Shown here piece after piece: positions 7,218 through 14,551 of a stretch of 14,751 nt of DNA (position 1 is the first letter of the stretch; each line of letters opens with the position of its first letter). A program made the position numbers and the translations under genes. The stretch lies in assembly GCA_012964275.1 (NCBI GenBank), contig DTUG01000087.1, forward strand, positions 1 to 14,751. The letters are read 5' to 3'. This DNA comes from Fidelibacterota bacterium. Lineage in GTDB: Bacteria > Fidelibacterota > Marinisomatia > Marinisomatales > UBA1611. The notes under the pieces were generated by a model. It saw only the letters and a list, made by a program, of their open reading frames with translations. It was not told where the DNA came from and did not search any database.

Positions 7218-7768
7218 CCGAGAAAAAAACTAAAATATTTTCCACTACAATTCTAGGGGTAAGAGCTAAGATGAAAGTGGCTATTGCCGGCGATGGTCAG
7301 GTGACCCTAGGTGATATGGCCATAAAGCAGAAAGCGGTCAAAGTCCGTGAGTTCGAGATTGATCAGGGCGGTGTGGTAGGCGGATTTGCCGGAGCTGCAG
7401 CAGATGCGCTAACTCTTTTTGAAAAATTTGAGCAAAAATTAGATCAGTATGATGGAGATTTAAAACGATCCGTGGTTGAATTGGCAAAAGAATGGAGAAC
7501 TGATAAAGTTCTGCGCCATTTAGAAGCGATGCTTCTGGTTATGGATAAACGATTTAGTTTTATTATTTCCGGAGATGGTAATGTGATCGAACCAGATGGG
7601 CCTATCATAGCCATTGGATCTGGCGGCGGGTTTGCGCAGGCGGCGGCTTCAGCCTTTTATGAAACCGGGAAATACACTGCTAAACAAATAGCCGAAAAAT
7701 CCCTGAAAATTGCAGCAGAACTTTGCATCTATACAAATGATTCCATCACCGTACTGGAGATTGGATGA
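7214..7768 (+). CDS. hslV: ATP-dependent protease HslVU, peptidase subunit HslV
   Basis: HslV is the double-hexameric, proteasome-like threonine peptidase that degrades proteins unfolded by HslU in the cytoplasm. The 184 residues carry the N-terminal nucleophile pattern STTILGVR. If processed like related enzymes, cleavage after Ser10 exposes Thr11 as the active residue. Asp27 in AGDGQVTLG and Lys43 then sit 16 and 32 residues later, as Asp17 and Lys33 do in E. coli HslV. Other family blocks are GGFAGAAADALTLFEKFE, ELAKEWRTDKVLRHLEAML, AIGSGGGFAQAAA and ELCIYTND. The 10-residue propeptide contrasts with E. coli, where only Met is removed. The ATG overlaps the hflC stop and the stop overlaps hslU (ATGA at both ends), so hflC, hslV and hslU are translationally coupled. 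Very secure. Confidence 0.97.
   Translation: MTEKKTKIFSTTILGVRAKMKVAIAGDGQVTLGDMAIKQKAVKVREFEIDQGGVVGGFAGAAADALTLFEKFEQKLDQYDGDLKRSVVELAKEWRTDKVLRHLEAMLLVMDKRFSFIISGDGNVIEPDGPIIAIGSGGGFAQAAASAFYETGKYTAKQIAEKSLKIAAELCIYTNDSITVLEIG
7756..7759 (+). promoter_or_regulatory. Ribosome binding site of hslU
   Basis: GGAG lies 5 bases before the hslU ATG (7765), within the end of hslV. It supports the ATGA-overlap start. Confidence 0.6.
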
Positions 7769-9105
7769 AAGAATTGACCCCCAAGCAGATTGTCTATGAA
7801 CTGAACAAGTACATTGTTGGCCAGGCCAAGGCTAAAAAAGCAGTGGCAATTGCCATGCGCAACCGCTGGCGACGTCAGCAAGTGAATGGTTCTATGCGGG
7901 ACGAAATCATGCCCAATAACATTATTATGATTGGTTCCACGGGTGTGGGAAAAACGGAAATATCCCGCCGGCTGGCAGCATTGACCAATGCTCCTTTTGT
8001 CAAAGTGGAAGCGAGCAAATTCACGGAAGTGGGCTATGTAGGCCGTGATGTAGAATCCATGATCCGAGACCTGATGGATACAGCTGTAAATATGGTTCGG
8101 AGAGAAAAGGAGGCTGAAGTGGTCGGACTGGCGGAACACCTGGCTAATGAAAGAATCATTGACATTCTTTTCCCTGATGACCATAAGGATGACACATCCC
8201 AACCCGAGAATATTCAGGAACGACATGAACGGACACGCGCCCGATTGAGAAAAAAACTGGAAGCAGGAGATTTTGAGGATCGTATCATTGAGATTGAAAT
8301 CGTACAGGAATCTATCACCGGTATGCAGATTTTGGGTCCTCTTGGTATGGATGATTTGGGTATGAATATAAAGGATATGCTTAGCAGTGCTTTGCCGAAA
8401 TCGAAGAAGCCACGTAAAATGTCTGTTTCTGAAGCCAGGGAAGTATTGATCGATTCAGAGGCCCAAAAACTTGTTGATCAAGATGAAGTTTCACGCGTTG
8501 CCCGGGAACGAACAGAAAATCATGGAATTGTTTTTATTGATGAGATTGATAAGGTTGTGAGTGGGAATGGCGGACCCGGACCCGATGTGAGTAGGGAAGG
8601 AGTACAGCGAGACCTGTTGCCAATTGTAGAAGGAAGTAATGTGAATACAAAGTACGGTGTGGTGGCTACGGACCATATCCTGTTTATAGCGGCTGGTGCT
8701 TTTCATATCAGCACTCCATCAGATATGATTCCTGAAATGCAGGGCCGTTTTCCAATCCGTGTAGAGTTGGATAAACTTTCTACTCTGGATTTTGTCAAAA
8801 TTTTAACTCACCCTAAAACTGCGCTCATCAAACAATACACGGCTCTTCTTGAAGCAGAAAATGTAGAATTGAAATTCCATAAATCAGCAATCAGAGCTAT
8901 TGCTGAATTGGCTACAAAAGTAAACAGTAAAACTGAGAATATTGGTGCCCGCAGGCTGCATACAATTATGACCACATTGCTTGAAAACCCTCTTTTTGAG
9001 CAGCCCAAACGAAGCGAGAAGAAAATCAATGTCACAGCGAAGTATGTGAAAAATGCCTTAGAAAATATTGTAGAGGATCAAGATTTAAGTCGTTATATAC
9101 TCTAA
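7765..9105 (+). CDS. hslU: ATP-dependent protease HslVU, ATPase subunit HslU (ClpY)
   Basis: HslU is the AAA+ hexamer that unfolds substrates and feeds them to HslV. The 446 residues are full length (E. coli 443). The start block TPKQIVYELNKYIVGQ and RNRWRRQQ are typical. Walker A is GSTGVGKT (57-64); most homologues have GPTGVGKT. The pore loop GYVG lies at 90-93. An intermediate (I) domain occupies ~110-243 and has a highly charged middle. Walker B is IVFIDEID (Asp259, Glu260), followed by GPDVSREGVQRDLLPIVEG, GRFPIRVEL, and the sensor-2 GARRL with Arg396. The C-terminal EDQDLSRYIL is the tail that docks into HslV and opens it. It overlaps hslV by ATGA, which supports a matched pair. argF follows after an 11-base gap. 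Confidence 0.98.
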   Translation: MKELTPKQIVYELNKYIVGQAKAKKAVAIAMRNRWRRQQVNGSMRDEIMPNNIIMIGSTGVGKTEISRRLAALTNAPFVKVEASKFTEVGYVGRDVESMIRDLMDTAVNMVRREKEAEVVGLAEHLANERIIDILFPDDHKDDTSQPENIQERHERTRARLRKKLEAGDFEDRIIEIEIVQESITGMQILGPLGMDDLGMNIKDMLSSALPKSKKPRKMSVSEAREVLIDSEAQKLVDQDEVSRVARERTENHGIVFIDEIDKVVSGNGGPGPDVSREGVQRDLLPIVEGSNVNTKYGVVATDHILFIAAGAFHISTPSDMIPEMQGRFPIRVELDKLSTLDFVKILTHPKTALIKQYTALLEAENVELKFHKSAIRAIAELATKVNSKTENIGARRLHTIMTTLLENPLFEQPKRSEKKINVTAKYVKNALENIVEDQDLSRYIL

Positions 9106-9110
9106 AAGGA
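9106..9110 (+). promoter_or_regulatory. Ribosome binding site of argF
   Basis: AAGGA lies directly after the hslU stop and 6 bases before the argF ATG at 9117. It fixes the argF start. Confidence 0.75.
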
Positions 9111-9116
9111 AAAGCG

Positions 9117-10031
9117 ATGAAACATTTTCTGCATATTTCAGATTATTCTGAAAAAGAATTATGGGATATTCTTCACCTATCTAAAGAACTAAAAGAAAAA
9201 TTTCACAATCGGGAAGATTACTCTCCGTTCCAAAATCAATCACTGGCCATGATCTTTGCCAAACCTTCAGCCAGAACCCGTATTTCCTTCGAGATCGGTT
9301 TTGAATGGATGGGTGGTCATGCTCTATTCTTGGGTCCTAACGATATCGGGATAGGTAAGCGGGAAGCTATCAAAGATGTCTCCCGGTTGTTTAGTCGATA
9401 TAATGATCTAGTCATGGCTAGGCTGTTTGACCATGGTCATATCACGGAACTGGCTGAGTACGCATCTGTTCCTATCATCAACGGTCTAACTGATTATAAC
9501 CATCCCTGTCAGATTATGGCAGATATTTTTACTGTTTGGGAGCATCGTTCAAATCTGGAAAACCTTAAAATAGTATATGTGGGCGATGGGAATAATATCG
9601 TCCATTCGTGGTTGCACTTGGCTATGAGATTCCCCATGCATTTTGTTTGCTGTTGCCCGGAAGGATATGAACCTGATTCTAATACAGTTCAAAAAGCCAG
9701 GGATGAAGGTATCTCTAATGTTGAAGTGGTTTATGATCCAACGGATGGTGTGAAAAATGCAGATGTTATTTATACGGATGTGTGGGCCTCAATGGGACAG
9801 AAGGATGAGACGGAAATGCGGGAAAAGATCTTTAAGGATTACCAGGTGAACAAAGCACTCATGGAAAAGTCAGGAAAAGAAACATTATTCATGCATTGTC
9901 TTCCGGCGGAGCGGGGCCGTGAAGTGACAGACGGAGTCATGGAAGCGGATTACTCAATCGTGTTTGACCAAGCGGAAAACAGAATGCATGTGCAAAATGC
10001 GATCATGGTGTATCTTAGTGAAAACAAATGA
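9117..10031 (+). CDS. argF: Ornithine carbamoyltransferase
   Basis: ArgF transfers the carbamoyl group from carbamoyl phosphate to ornithine to give citrulline in arginine synthesis. The 304 residues are full length. The carbamoyl-phosphate loop is SARTR (51-55). The family norm is STRTR, so Ala52 is a mild deviation, but the essential Ser, Arg and Arg remain. HPCQ (129-132) and its preceding INGLTDYN are intact. The ornithine-binding DVWASMG (221-227) and HCLPA (260-264) with RGREVTDGVME are canonical, which argues against aspartate carbamoyltransferase and against the acetyl- or succinylornithine variants of many Bacteroidota. An unusual Cys178-Cys180 triplet lies just before PEGYEPD. The gene has its own ribosome site 11 bases after hslU and overlaps the following exported peptidase gene by ATGA. 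No other arginine gene is in the window. Confidence 0.95.
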   Translation: MKHFLHISDYSEKELWDILHLSKELKEKFHNREDYSPFQNQSLAMIFAKPSARTRISFEIGFEWMGGHALFLGPNDIGIGKREAIKDVSRLFSRYNDLVMARLFDHGHITELAEYASVPIINGLTDYNHPCQIMADIFTVWEHRSNLENLKIVYVGDGNNIVHSWLHLAMRFPMHFVCCCPEGYEPDSNTVQKARDEGISNVEVVYDPTDGVKNADVIYTDVWASMGQKDETEMREKIFKDYQVNKALMEKSGKETLFMHCLPAERGREVTDGVMEADYSIVFDQAENRMHVQNAIMVYLSENK

Positions 10032-12625
10032 AGAAATTTATATGCCTGATTGGTTTTACTGGGTTTCTTTTTGCAAAATTTCCCCTATCGCCTCAGGAGT
10101 TTCTAGGGTATGAGCTAGGCGAAAAATTTACATATCATCATCAGGTTATAGATTATTTTGAACAGGTAGAAGATGCCGCAGATCATGTTCAATTGCTGCA
10201 TTATGGCTATACTTATGAAGACCGCCCACTGATTGTTGCTGTGATCACTCATCCAGAGAATACACAGACACTGGAACAGATTCGAACCAATCATCTCATA
10301 AATTCTGGTTTAATCCCGGGGAACACTTCCGATCAGAAACTTGCTATAGTATGGTTGAGTTATTCTGTGCATGGGAATGAGTCCAGTTCAACGGAAGCTG
10401 CCATGAAGACCCTTTTTGCTTTTGCTAATACATCTAATAAGACCACTATGGAATGGTTAAAACGAACCATTGTGATCATTGATCCCTGCATTAATCCTGA
10501 TGGTCGTGATCGCTATGTCCAGTTTTATACTATGACAGGAAACCGTGAACCCAATGCATCTCTACAAACCCGAGAACACCAGGAGCCATGGCCAGGCGGA
10601 AGAACTAACCATTATTATTTTGACCTGAATCGGGACTGGACCTGGCAGACCCAGATTGAAACAATACAGCGCATCCCCATTTATAAAGCGTGGATGCCCC
10701 ACATCCATGTAGACTATCATGAGCAATACATCAACGAACCCTATTATTTTGCCCCTGCTGCTGATCCGTATCATGAAAGGATCACACCTTGGCAGCGTGA
10801 ATTTCAAACCATTATTGGAAAGAATAACACCCGTTATTTTGACAAGAAAAACTGGCTCTATTTTACCAAGGAAGTGTTTGACCTTCTCTATCCCGGTTAT
10901 GGAGATACCTACCCAATATATAATGGAGCAATTGGAATGACATATGAAAAAGCTGGTGGTGCTTTGGGTGGATTGGCTGTGCGTACATCTGATGGAGATA
11001 CCCTGACCCTGAAATCAAGGATTGACCACCATTATGTTACGGGGCTATCCACGGTCGAATCAGCTTATAAACACAGAGATCGCATCATTACCGAATTCCA
11101 GGATTTCTTTACCGCAGGGATGCAGAAGCCCACCGGTAAATACAATGCATTCGTTATCCAATACTCCAACAGTGAGGCAATAAAAGATGATCTATTGGAT
11201 TGGCTTGACAATAATGGAATTGAGTATGGCCTACCTGATGATCCCCGTTCCCGTTCAATAAGAGGATTTAATTATAAAACAGGGAAAGATGAATCGTTCA
11301 GGCTTGATGGAAAAGATATAATCATTTCAACTGCTCAAAAGAAATCTGTTTTAACATACGTCCTCTTTGAGCCAAAAACCATCTATACCGATTCTCTAAC
11401 CTACGATCTCACTGCCTGGTCAATTCCCTATGTTTATGGCTTGGATGCCTATGCCGTGGAAACTCCAATAAAGATCAAAAGAAATCCAGGCCTTATGAAA
11501 GTGAGCAAGGAATACATTTGGGATAAAGATCCATACGCATATGTTCAGAGATGGGAGTCCATTCATGATCTCAAATTCATGACTGAAATATTGAAAAGGA
11601 AGATTGTTGTACGTGTTGCTGAAGAACCTTTTGAGATAAATAAACTGATTTACAATCGTGGATCGCTGGTGATTACCCGAAAAGGGAATGAACATTTGGG
11701 AAATAAATTTGATGAAATAGTTAGAAAATCTGCAATAAAGCATAACACAAATCTGGCTACCGTTGGCACCGGGTTAGTGACAAAAGGAAAAGATTTTGGA
11801 TCCGGGAAAATGCGTGTTATCAAAGCACCAAGAGTAGCGGTATTGGCAGGCGAAGAAGTAAGTAGTCGGAACTTCGGAGAGATATGGTATTTCTTTGAAC
11901 AGCAAATAGAGTATCCAATTTCTGTTTTTGATGCTTCGAACATTAATTCATTGCCTTTTAAAGAATTTGATGTATTGATCATACCGCAAGGCAGTTATAA
12001 ATCACTAGTCACTGAAATAGCGCCCAGCGCACAGATTAAAAAAGAAACATCTGCGAGTAAATTAATCAAAAACCAACCCCCTGAAAAATTACTCGATTGG
12101 ATCAAGGATGGCGGTCGGCTTGTTGTGATCGGTTCGGCCATGGATAAGTTTGTGGATCAAAAAGGATATGGTTTGGTGAAATTTGAATCAAAAGACGCCC
12201 AAAAAATTGCAGAAAAAAAAGCTCAAGAAAAGAAATTAAGTGACCGGCTTACAAAATATAAAGATCATAAACGGAAAAAGTTAATCGATAATGCTTATGG
12301 CTCAATCATAAAAGTAAAAATGGATAATTCACATCCGCTTGCGTTTGGGTACGAAACAGAATATTTCTCGTTAAAACAAAGGTCAAAAATGTATCCTTAT
12401 CTGCCAAAGGGCTGGAATATAGGAATTGTTGAGAATTCAAATGCGCATATTGCAGGGTTCATGGGCCATAGAATAAAAAAAGAAATGAAGAATAACATTA
12501 TATTTGGTGTCCAGGATGTAAAAAAAGGGCGCATTGTTTATTTGGCGGATAATCCGCTTTTTCGCGCATTTTGGTATAATGGAAAACTGTTATTTGGTAA
12601 TGCTGTTTTTATTGTGGGCGGATAA
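10028..12625 (+). CDS. Secreted M14-family zinc carboxypeptidase-like protein with C-terminal amidotransferase-like domain
   Basis: This is a large exported metallopeptidase of 865 residues. A signal peptide (1-16, ending LFA before KFPLSP) predicts export through Sec. The peptidase M14 domain spans ~30-360. Its zinc ligands would be His115 and Glu118 in SVHGNES, plus His231 in VDYHEQ. The substrate-binding block is NPDGRDRY (156-163), followed by DLNRDW (199-204), and the catalytic Glu307 lies in TYEKAGG. A C-terminal part (~601-705 and 755-865) resembles a class I glutamine-amidotransferase/DJ-1-like fold: RVAVLAGEE, FDVLIIPQGSY, LLDWIKDGGRLVVIG, and HPLAFGY near the end. I see no obvious nucleophile Cys in it, so it may be structural. 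A Lys-rich segment (~722-752) interrupts this part. The start overlaps the argF stop (ATGA). Substrate specificity cannot be read from the sequence. A role in peptide scavenging is likely but inferred. Confidence 0.88.
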   Translation: MKKFICLIGFTGFLFAKFPLSPQEFLGYELGEKFTYHHQVIDYFEQVEDAADHVQLLHYGYTYEDRPLIVAVITHPENTQTLEQIRTNHLINSGLIPGNTSDQKLAIVWLSYSVHGNESSSTEAAMKTLFAFANTSNKTTMEWLKRTIVIIDPCINPDGRDRYVQFYTMTGNREPNASLQTREHQEPWPGGRTNHYYFDLNRDWTWQTQIETIQRIPIYKAWMPHIHVDYHEQYINEPYYFAPAADPYHERITPWQREFQTIIGKNNTRYFDKKNWLYFTKEVFDLLYPGYGDTYPIYNGAIGMTYEKAGGALGGLAVRTSDGDTLTLKSRIDHHYVTGLSTVESAYKHRDRIITEFQDFFTAGMQKPTGKYNAFVIQYSNSEAIKDDLLDWLDNNGIEYGLPDDPRSRSIRGFNYKTGKDESFRLDGKDIIISTAQKKSVLTYVLFEPKTIYTDSLTYDLTAWSIPYVYGLDAYAVETPIKIKRNPGLMKVSKEYIWDKDPYAYVQRWESIHDLKFMTEILKRKIVVRVAEEPFEINKLIYNRGSLVITRKGNEHLGNKFDEIVRKSAIKHNTNLATVGTGLVTKGKDFGSGKMRVIKAPRVAVLAGEEVSSRNFGEIWYFFEQQIEYPISVFDASNINSLPFKEFDVLIIPQGSYKSLVTEIAPSAQIKKETSASKLIKNQPPEKLLDWIKDGGRLVVIGSAMDKFVDQKGYGLVKFESKDAQKIAEKKAQEKKLSDRLTKYKDHKRKKLIDNAYGSIIKVKMDNSHPLAFGYETEYFSLKQRSKMYPYLPKGWNIGIVENSNAHIAGFMGHRIKKEMKNNIIFGVQDVKKGRIVYLADNPLFRAFWYNGKLLFGNAVFIVGG

Positions 12626-12639
12626 GCACTTATAATTGG
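12626..12639. other. Convergent junction between the two gene blocks
   Basis: Only 14 bases separate the peptidase stop from the stop of the opposing phosphatidyltransferase gene. I see no GC-rich hairpin with a T-run here or just beside it. Transcripts from the two strands may therefore overlap at their 3' ends. Confidence 0.6.
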
Positions 12640-13230
12640 TCAACTAAAGACTGAGCGAATATTCTCATCCACGCTGTCCCGTGTAAATAATATATATGTT
12701 TCTTCGAGTTGGTTTGCATATCCTATTACACACATTACAGGGAATAGTTTTGCTGCTGTTTCTGGATATAGCATAGCAAGGATCATGAAAAAATATAAAG
12801 CAGCAGAAAACGTTTTAGCACCGATAGTGTGAAACGCCGGGATATAGCCAAACTTTATTTTCCCAACGCCCATTTTAATAAAAAAAAGGGCAAGCAGAAT
12901 AAAAATCCATAGCCACCATCCGTCAGCAACTTGACTTTCAAATCGATATAGCCAGAGAGCAATTAGGGGGTAGAATACCATATCAGCTATGGTATCAAGT
13001 TTAGCGCCCAATGCAGTAGTTTGGTTTAAATATCTGGCCAAAACGCCATCCAGTTTATCGGTAATCCCAATGACAATAAACATTGCGAGAAAGGTCATTC
13101 TGGCTTGGGGTTCATCTGCCATTACGAAGGCAGGGATAATCATGGCCGGAATTAAAATCAACCGACTTATACTTAAAATATTAGGGATAGTCTTGAGGTC
13201 ACTTAATGAAATTTTATCTGAATGCCCCAT
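12640..13230 (-). CDS. CDP-alcohol phosphatidyltransferase family membrane protein (PgsA-like)
   Basis: This integral membrane enzyme moves a phosphatidyl group from a CDP-linked lipid to an alcohol in phospholipid synthesis. The family signature D-x2-D-G-x2-A-R-x8-G-x3-D-x3-D is exact: Asp58, Asp61, Gly62, Ala65, Arg66, Gly75, Asp79 and Asp83. The N-terminal IPNILSISRLILIP (15-28) is typical of PgsA-type enzymes. The 196 residues hold about five or six hydrophobic helices (roughly 18-37, 46-57, 84-93, 105-118, 136-153 and 160-170). The alcohol acceptor cannot be told from sequence: glycerol 3-phosphate (PgsA), phosphatidylglycerol (cardiolipin-synthase type) or another alcohol are possible. 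The C-terminal tail LEETYILFTRDSVDENIRSV may help subfamily placement. It is downstream of the lipase on the same strand, with 71 bases between them, and its end faces the M14 peptidase gene. Confidence 0.88.
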   Translation of the reverse strand: MGHSDKISLSDLKTIPNILSISRLILIPAMIIPAFVMADEPQARMTFLAMFIVIGITDKLDGVLARYLNQTTALGAKLDTIADMVFYPLIALWLYRFESQVADGWWLWIFILLALFFIKMGVGKIKFGYIPAFHTIGAKTFSAALYFFMILAMLYPETAAKLFPVMCVIGYANQLEETYILFTRDSVDENIRSVFS

Positions 13231-13235
13231 ATCTA

Positions 13236-13240
13236 CACCT
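13236..13240 (-). promoter_or_regulatory. Ribosome binding site of the phosphatidyltransferase gene
   Basis: On the minus strand AGGTG lies 5 bases before the ATG (13230-13228), which supports this start. The rest of the 71-base intergenic region (13231-13301) is AT-rich. It contains a 5-base inverted repeat (ACACC/GGTGT) that is too weak to call a terminator. Confidence 0.6.
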
Positions 13241-13301
13241 GTTTTTTTGTAACGAATAACCGGTGTGAAAATAAGACTAAAATAAATGAGAAATAAAAAT
13301 T

Positions 13302-14510
13302 TTATGGCAGTGAATACAATATCCGAGCATGGTTTTCGTAGCGGTTCATCATTTCGGTAACCATATTTTTATCATCAAGAAAAAATCCGATGAAATTTTT
13401 ATGGTCCTGCTGATATTTCCCCATAAAATGCCAGATTCCTGTCTCAACCGGCTCCGAATTTGAAAATATCTTCATTGGCTCCGGTCCATTTTTCCCGGTG
13501 AAGGGTCTTATCATTGAAATGGTGTTGACTGTGCCGTCATTTTCAAACCAGGTAGAATCGGTTGTTTGCCCGCCACCCATATCAACAACGTTTCTGCCCA
13601 TGAACCAGCACAAGGGGTAGTTAGTCCAACTCAGGTGTTTATCCGGTATATGATAACCTGTAACCGGGTCAAGAACACTGGCGGTTGTACTGTACGAAAA
13701 GTAATAAAGACTGGAATCAATTGTAAGAATGTCGTTCAATTCTTTTGCACCTTGTATGTTCGAATCCCAACCAACATTATTTTTGGTTTCCCAGGCGGTA
13801 TGGTTTTTTAACCTCATGAAATAATCCGGCCATGATTCATTTTCCTTTTGCGAGATACCCCAGTGATCCAGATCAAAATCATAGTAGCTAGAACTGATCA
13901 TATTGGCGACAGGTAATAAATTATCCGTAAATGGGAATATATCTGTAACAATATTCGAAATTGTTGCTCCATTGTGAGGAGTAGACATGGTTGTAATAGA
14001 TGAAACCCAGCCCGGGAGAGAGTTGCCCAAGAGCACACTCTTATCGAGCGATCCGGTTGAATCATTTTCAAATGTATTATTAAGAAGATATAATAGCATT
14101 CTGCTTGTGACACCGCCAAAACTATAGCCCATCAAGTGTACAGGATGGTTCTCATCCCATTCCGGATACATACCTTCATATTTTTTCCCTTCTGGCCGTC
14201 GTAGAAGATTATATTTTTTTGAGTGTGCCTGGCCATAATCGAGCTGGCCACCCTTTATCTGGTAGAATGTTTCAACCGCACAATCATAGCTAGATGAAAT
14301 TGGTCCTAAGGACACAGTGATAACCCGATATCCTTTATTCCTAAGGTATTGTTCAATATCATGTTGTCCACCCCAGTAGTAGGTACCACTGATTTCTTCT
14401 CTTCCCCAGCCCAAAAAGCCATGAATGAGAACAATGGGATCCGTGTTGGCAGCATGTAGCCCACAGACCAGTAAAAGAAAGTAAATAAATTTAATTCTGA
14501 CTTGGTTCAT
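13302..14510 (-). CDS. Secreted triacylglycerol lipase related to bacterial lipase families I.5/I.6
   Basis: This is an alpha/beta-hydrolase lipase of 402 residues. A signal peptide (1-20, ending LHA) predicts export. The sequence follows Geobacillus lipases closely: PIVLIHGFLGWGREE (25-39), YYWGG, GPISSSYD, LDYGQAH, YDFDLDHWG (210-218), PDYFMRLK, WFENDGTVN and DHKNFIG. The catalytic triad is Ser130 in GYSFGG, Asp325 and His370. The nucleophile elbow is GYSFG, unlike the AHSQG of Geobacillus enzymes. Three of the four zinc ligands remain (Asp76, His96, Asp215, matching Asp61, His81 and Asp238), but the second His (His87) is replaced by about Leu102. The calcium-site residues just after the catalytic His are also not kept (KNFIGFFLDD against LEIIGVDPNP). 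It lies 41 bases after a beta-barrel receptor gene and before a phosphatidyltransferase gene on the same strand. I see no good ribosome site. Family membership is secure; substrate is inferred. Confidence 0.9.
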   Translation of the reverse strand: MNQVRIKFIYFLLLVCGLHAANTDPIVLIHGFLGWGREEISGTYYWGGQHDIEQYLRNKGYRVITVSLGPISSSYDCAVETFYQIKGGQLDYGQAHSKKYNLLRRPEGKKYEGMYPEWDENHPVHLMGYSFGGVTSRMLLYLLNNTFENDSTGSLDKSVLLGNSLPGWVSSITTMSTPHNGATISNIVTDIFPFTDNLLPVANMISSSYYDFDLDHWGISQKENESWPDYFMRLKNHTAWETKNNVGWDSNIQGAKELNDILTIDSSLYYFSYSTTASVLDPVTGYHIPDKHLSWTNYPLCWFMGRNVVDMGGGQTTDSTWFENDGTVNTISMIRPFTGKNGPEPMKIFSNSEPVETGIWHFMGKYQQDHKNFIGFFLDDKNMVTEMMNRYENHARILYSLP

Positions 14511-14551
14511 GAAAAATTCGGAAAATAGATGAATAGATTTATTCAGTTGAA

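Noticed and set aside
7729..8226. A 165-codon open frame on the minus strand across hslV/hslU
   Set aside because: It lies wholly antisense to a clearly conserved hslU region, has no recognisable motif and no ribosome site. It is a shadow frame.
13234..13265. ACACC/GGTGT inverted repeat and a run of seven T near the phosphatidyltransferase start
   Set aside because: The stem is 5 bases with a loop of over 20, and the T-run is on the wrong strand for lipase termination.
14531..14544. Inverted repeat GAATA-gatt-TATTC between the receptor and lipase genes
   Set aside because: The stem is only 5 AT-rich base pairs with no proper T-run, so it is not a credible terminator or operator.
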